A stretch of DNA of 16,637 nucleotides from JBLHGN01 sp047616325 (GTDB taxonomy: Bacteria > Pseudomonadota > Gammaproteobacteria > Pseudomonadales > Cellvibrionaceae). Where the stretch lies: the NCBI GenBank assembly GCA_047616325.1, contig JBLHGN010000054.1:1-16637 (forward strand), written 5' to 3'. This document shows, piece by piece, positions 14,081 to 16,637 of this stretch. The stretch's first letter is position 1. Every line of letters starts with the position of its first letter. The position numbers and the translations under genes were made by a program. Below the pieces are notes generated by a model that worked only from the letters and a program-made list of their open reading frames with translations, did not search any database and had not been told where the DNA came from.

Positions 14081-16327
14081 ATGGTAAAAGTTCGCGAAGA
14101 CCTCCCTCTCGACTTAGACGGCGTACTTGATACACCCTCATGGTTGAACAAAATTTGTTCAACGGTGCATATTGATGGCAGTGCCCGCGAACTCTTGGAG
14201 CATGCCTGTAAAGTTGCAAAAACGGTTGAAGGGAATCCGGGTGACCAAGAAACTGCATGGAGTGAGCACTATACGACCTACCTTGCCGGCATTGAGATGG
14301 CCGAGATATTGGCCGACTTGCAGCTAGACTGTGAAACTCTTGTTGCCGCGGTGCTCTACCGAAGCGTGCGCGAAAACAAATTCACACTGGATTATATCGC
14401 CGATACCTTTGGCAGTAATATTGCCAAGCTAATCGATGGTGTTAGGCGAATGGCGGCCATCAGTACTCTTTCCAATCACTCAGCCGAAAGTGTTTTCGGT
14501 CAGCATTCCGATGAACAGACTGAGAATGTCCGCAAAATGCTGGTGGCGATGATAGACGATGTTCGCGTAGCGCTTATCAAACTAGCCGAGCGTACCTGTG
14601 CCATTCGCGCGGTTAAAAAGGCCAAGCCAGAGAAACGTAAAAAAGTGGCCAAGGAGGTGGCAGATATATACGCGCCGCTCGCTTACCGCTTGGGTATTGG
14701 GCATATAAAATGGGAGCTTGAAGACCTCTCATTCCGATACCTACAACCTTACGATTATAAGTACATCGCAAAATTATTGGATGAGCGGCGCCTCGACCGT
14801 CAGAGTTATATAGAAAATGTTATTTCGCTATTACAGTCGGCGTTAAACACTGAAGGTATCGAAGCTGACGTCTATGGTCGGGCTAAGCACATCTACAGTA
14901 TCTGGCGCAAAATGCGGAGGAAGAATATCGGGTTCTCCGAGGTGTACGATATACGTGCGGTGAGAATTTTGGCTAGATCCGAGCGGGATTGTTATGCTGT
15001 TCTTGGCATTGTGCACGCGCTTTGGCGCAATATCCCCAACGAGTTTGACGACTATATAGCTAGCCCAAAAGAGAATGGCTATCGTTCCCTGCACACCGCC
15101 GTAAAGGGCCCTGCCAATCAGGTACTAGAAGTACAAATACGTTCTCGCTTAATGCATGAGGAGGCTGAGTTTGGCGTATGCGCACATTGGCGTTATAAAG
15201 GAAGTGATAAGAATGGAGATAACTCCGCAGGGAGCTACGATCAAAAAATTGAATGGCTGCGACAGGTGCTTGAATGGCATGACAATGTTGGTGGTGGTCC
15301 CTGGGAGGATAATTTCCCCAAGGGTATCGAGCAAGACCGCATTTATGTGTTTACCCCAGAGGGGCATGTCATCGATCTACCAGAGCGAGCGACCCCGGTA
15401 GATTTTGCTTTTCGAATTCACTCGGATGTGGGCATTTGTTGCCGAGGGGCGAAGGTCAATGGGCGTATTGTGCCGCTTAATCACCCCTTGCACACCTCCG
15501 ATCAAGTGGAAATCCTTACCAGTAAGCGTGAAGCACCGAGCCGCGATTGGTTAAATTCAAACTTGGGCTACATTACTACGTCGCGCGCGCGCAGTCGCTT
15601 GCAGCAGTGGTTCAAGTTACAGGACCGAGATCAGAATATAGCCGATGGCAGGGTTATGCTCGATCATGAATTTAAACGTCTATCTTTTAGCAACCTAAAT
15701 TACGAAGATCTCGCGCATAAACTTAACCTGAAGTCCTTGGAGGAGCTCTATACCGCTGTGGGAACGGCAGATCTCGGTGTGGAACGAGTGATCAATGCTG
15801 CCCAGCGTATGGTTAGTAAAGGCAAGCCGCAAGAACCGGTAGTGTCGATAGTGGGGCGCGCCTCCAATGAAGCCAATGGTGCGGATGTATATATTAACGG
15901 TGTAGGCAACCTTATGTCGCACATTGCTCAGTGCTGTAAGCCCATTCCTGGCGACAGTATATCTGGCTATATTACCCTCGGTAGAGGTGTCTCCATTCAC
16001 CGTGAAGACTGCAGCAATGTATTGCAGCGTCAGGCGGAGGAGCCTGAGCGAATCATTCAAGTAAGCTGGGCCGACGAACCCGGCAAACAATATTCAGCGT
16101 CCATCTTTATTGAAGCGTTTGATCGCCATGGTCTATTGCGTGACATTACTAGTTTGCTAGATCGCGAAAAGATAAACGTTAGCGCACTGGGCACCCAGTC
16201 CAATAAAGATAGCAACACCGCCGAAATGACAGTCACAATAGAAATTTCTGACTTTAATGATTTGAGTCGCGTTTTGGCGAAGCTCAACCAGCTTACCAAC
16301 GTGTCTTCGGTGAGGAGAGTGATATGA
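14081..16327 (+). CDS. relA: GTP pyrophosphokinase RelA, (p)ppGpp synthetase
   Basis: Ribosome-associated stringent-response enzyme that makes (p)ppGpp when uncharged tRNA is in the A site. Order: inactive hydrolase-like domain (about 30-180) in which the His-Asp pair of bifunctional enzymes is replaced (VLYRSVREN at 91-99), synthetase domain (about 220-375) with the EFDD motif (321-324) typical of monofunctional RelA plus ENGYRSLHTA, TGS domain (about 420-482), a conserved cysteine region (C618, C619, H640, C644) and a C-terminal ACT domain (about 671-748). I choose the ATG at 14081 (MVKVRED, like other RelA starts), giving 748 aa against about 744; an in-frame ATG at 14006 would add 25 unlikely residues inside cysM. 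The upstream site is weak. mazG overlaps its stop by 4 bases. Confidence 0.97.
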   Translation: MVKVREDLPLDLDGVLDTPSWLNKICSTVHIDGSARELLEHACKVAKTVEGNPGDQETAWSEHYTTYLAGIEMAEILADLQLDCETLVAAVLYRSVRENKFTLDYIADTFGSNIAKLIDGVRRMAAISTLSNHSAESVFGQHSDEQTENVRKMLVAMIDDVRVALIKLAERTCAIRAVKKAKPEKRKKVAKEVADIYAPLAYRLGIGHIKWELEDLSFRYLQPYDYKYIAKLLDERRLDRQSYIENVISLLQSALNTEGIEADVYGRAKHIYSIWRKMRRKNIGFSEVYDIRAVRILARSERDCYAVLGIVHALWRNIPNEFDDYIASPKENGYRSLHTAVKGPANQVLEVQIRSRLMHEEAEFGVCAHWRYKGSDKNGDNSAGSYDQKIEWLRQVLEWHDNVGGGPWEDNFPKGIEQDRIYVFTPEGHVIDLPERATPVDFAFRIHSDVGICCRGAKVNGRIVPLNHPLHTSDQVEILTSKREAPSRDWLNSNLGYITTSRARSRLQQWFKLQDRDQNIADGRVMLDHEFKRLSFSNLNYEDLAHKLNLKSLEELYTAVGTADLGVERVINAAQRMVSKGKPQEPVVSIVGRASNEANGADVYINGVGNLMSHIAQCCKPIPGDSISGYITLGRGVSIHREDCSNVLQRQAEEPERIIQVSWADEPGKQYSASIFIEAFDRHGLLRDITSLLDREKINVSALGTQSNKDSNTAEMTVTIEISDFNDLSRVLAKLNQLTNVSSVRRVI

Positions 16328-16637
16328 TGTCGGTTGATGCCTCCATGAATGTTTTTTCTAAAGACAAGCGCACCTACACATTAAAAGATTTAATTTACTT
16401 AATGGAGCGTCTTCGCGACCCCAAAACTGGTTGTCCCTGGGATATAAAGCAGGATTATCTTTCCATAACTTCCTCCACTATCGAAGAGGCATACGAGGTG
16501 GTGGATGCTATCGAACGACAGGATTTTGACCATATTAAAGAAGAGTTGGGTGATTATCTCTTTCAGGTTATTTTTTATGCACAGCTGGCTAAGGAAGAGA
16601 AACGCTTCGATTTTAATGAGGTAATCGACACGCTTAC
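16324..16637 (+). CDS. mazG: Nucleoside triphosphate pyrophosphohydrolase MazG (5' part)
   Basis: N-terminal part of MazG, which hydrolyses NTPs and dNTPs to monophosphates and in E. coli lowers (p)ppGpp-linked effects. The visible 104 codons contain the family text LMERLRDPKTGCPWD, then the metal-binding pattern EEAYE and EELGD. The gene runs off the right edge. The ATG at 16324 overlaps the relA stop as ATGA, and AGGAG at 16313-16317 lies six bases before it; a second ATG follows immediately. Translational coupling to relA is likely. The E. coli mazEF pair between relA and mazG is absent, as in Pseudomonas. Confidence 0.93.
   Translation, partial: MMSVDASMNVFSKDKRTYTLKDLIYLMERLRDPKTGCPWDIKQDYLSITSSTIEEAYEVVDAIERQDFDHIKEELGDYLFQVIFYAQLAKEEKRFDFNEVIDTL

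Overview
The window reads as a chromosomal segment of a gammaproteobacterium, probably from the Pseudomonas/Cellvibrio side of the class (Cellvibrionaceae-like; an inference from gene order and protein style, not a measured placement). The gene set is core housekeeping: an envelope-stress block of the mucABCD type, the lepA-lepB-DUF4845-rnc-era-recO block, and a barA / cysM / relA / mazG block. Base composition is moderate by eye, with a more AT-rich stretch around the barA start and the intergenic region beside it.

Layout. 127-3987 (+): mucA (anti-sigma-E), mucB/rseB, rseC/mucC and mucD (periplasmic DegP-type protease). The sigma factor gene itself would lie just left of the window. 3988-4301 is a leader region with an intrinsic-terminator-like hairpin. 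4302-9921 (+): lepA (GTG start), lepB, a DUF4845 membrane protein, rnc, era and recO. 9930-11915 (-): a BarA/GacS-type hybrid sensor kinase, convergent with recO across 8 bp. 11916-12187: its upstream region, holding a 45-codon minus-strand ORF with a strong ribosome-binding site and an adjacent palindrome. 12188-13064: a decayed IS30-family element with both inverted repeats and a possible TTT target duplication still visible. 13177-16637 (+): cysM, relA and the 5' part of mazG.

How the genes work together. MucA holds sigma-E at the inner membrane, MucB protects MucA in the periplasm, RseC is a redox-linked membrane protein and MucD removes misfolded periplasmic protein, so the first block tunes the envelope-stress response. 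LepA acts on ribosomes, LepB matures exported proteins, RNase III and Era act in rRNA maturation and 30S assembly, and RecO in recombinational repair. BarA normally feeds the UvrY/GacA-Csr pathway; RelA makes (p)ppGpp; MazG hydrolyses nucleoside triphosphates.

The most notable points are: (1) the BarA-like protein keeps its phospho-acceptor His, receiver Asp and HPt His but has lost the ATP-binding N, G1 and G2 motifs and has almost no periplasmic domain, so it looks like a pseudokinase; (2) the IS30 copy can be reconstructed base by base, with three single-base deletions, one nonsense change and a roughly 65-codon internal deletion between intact ends; (3) a small ORF with a good ribosome-binding site lies upstream of barA; (4) pdxJ after recO and rlmD between cysM and relA, both expected in related genomes, are absent. 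I saw no CRISPR array, tRNA, rRNA, toxin-antitoxin pair or defence system.
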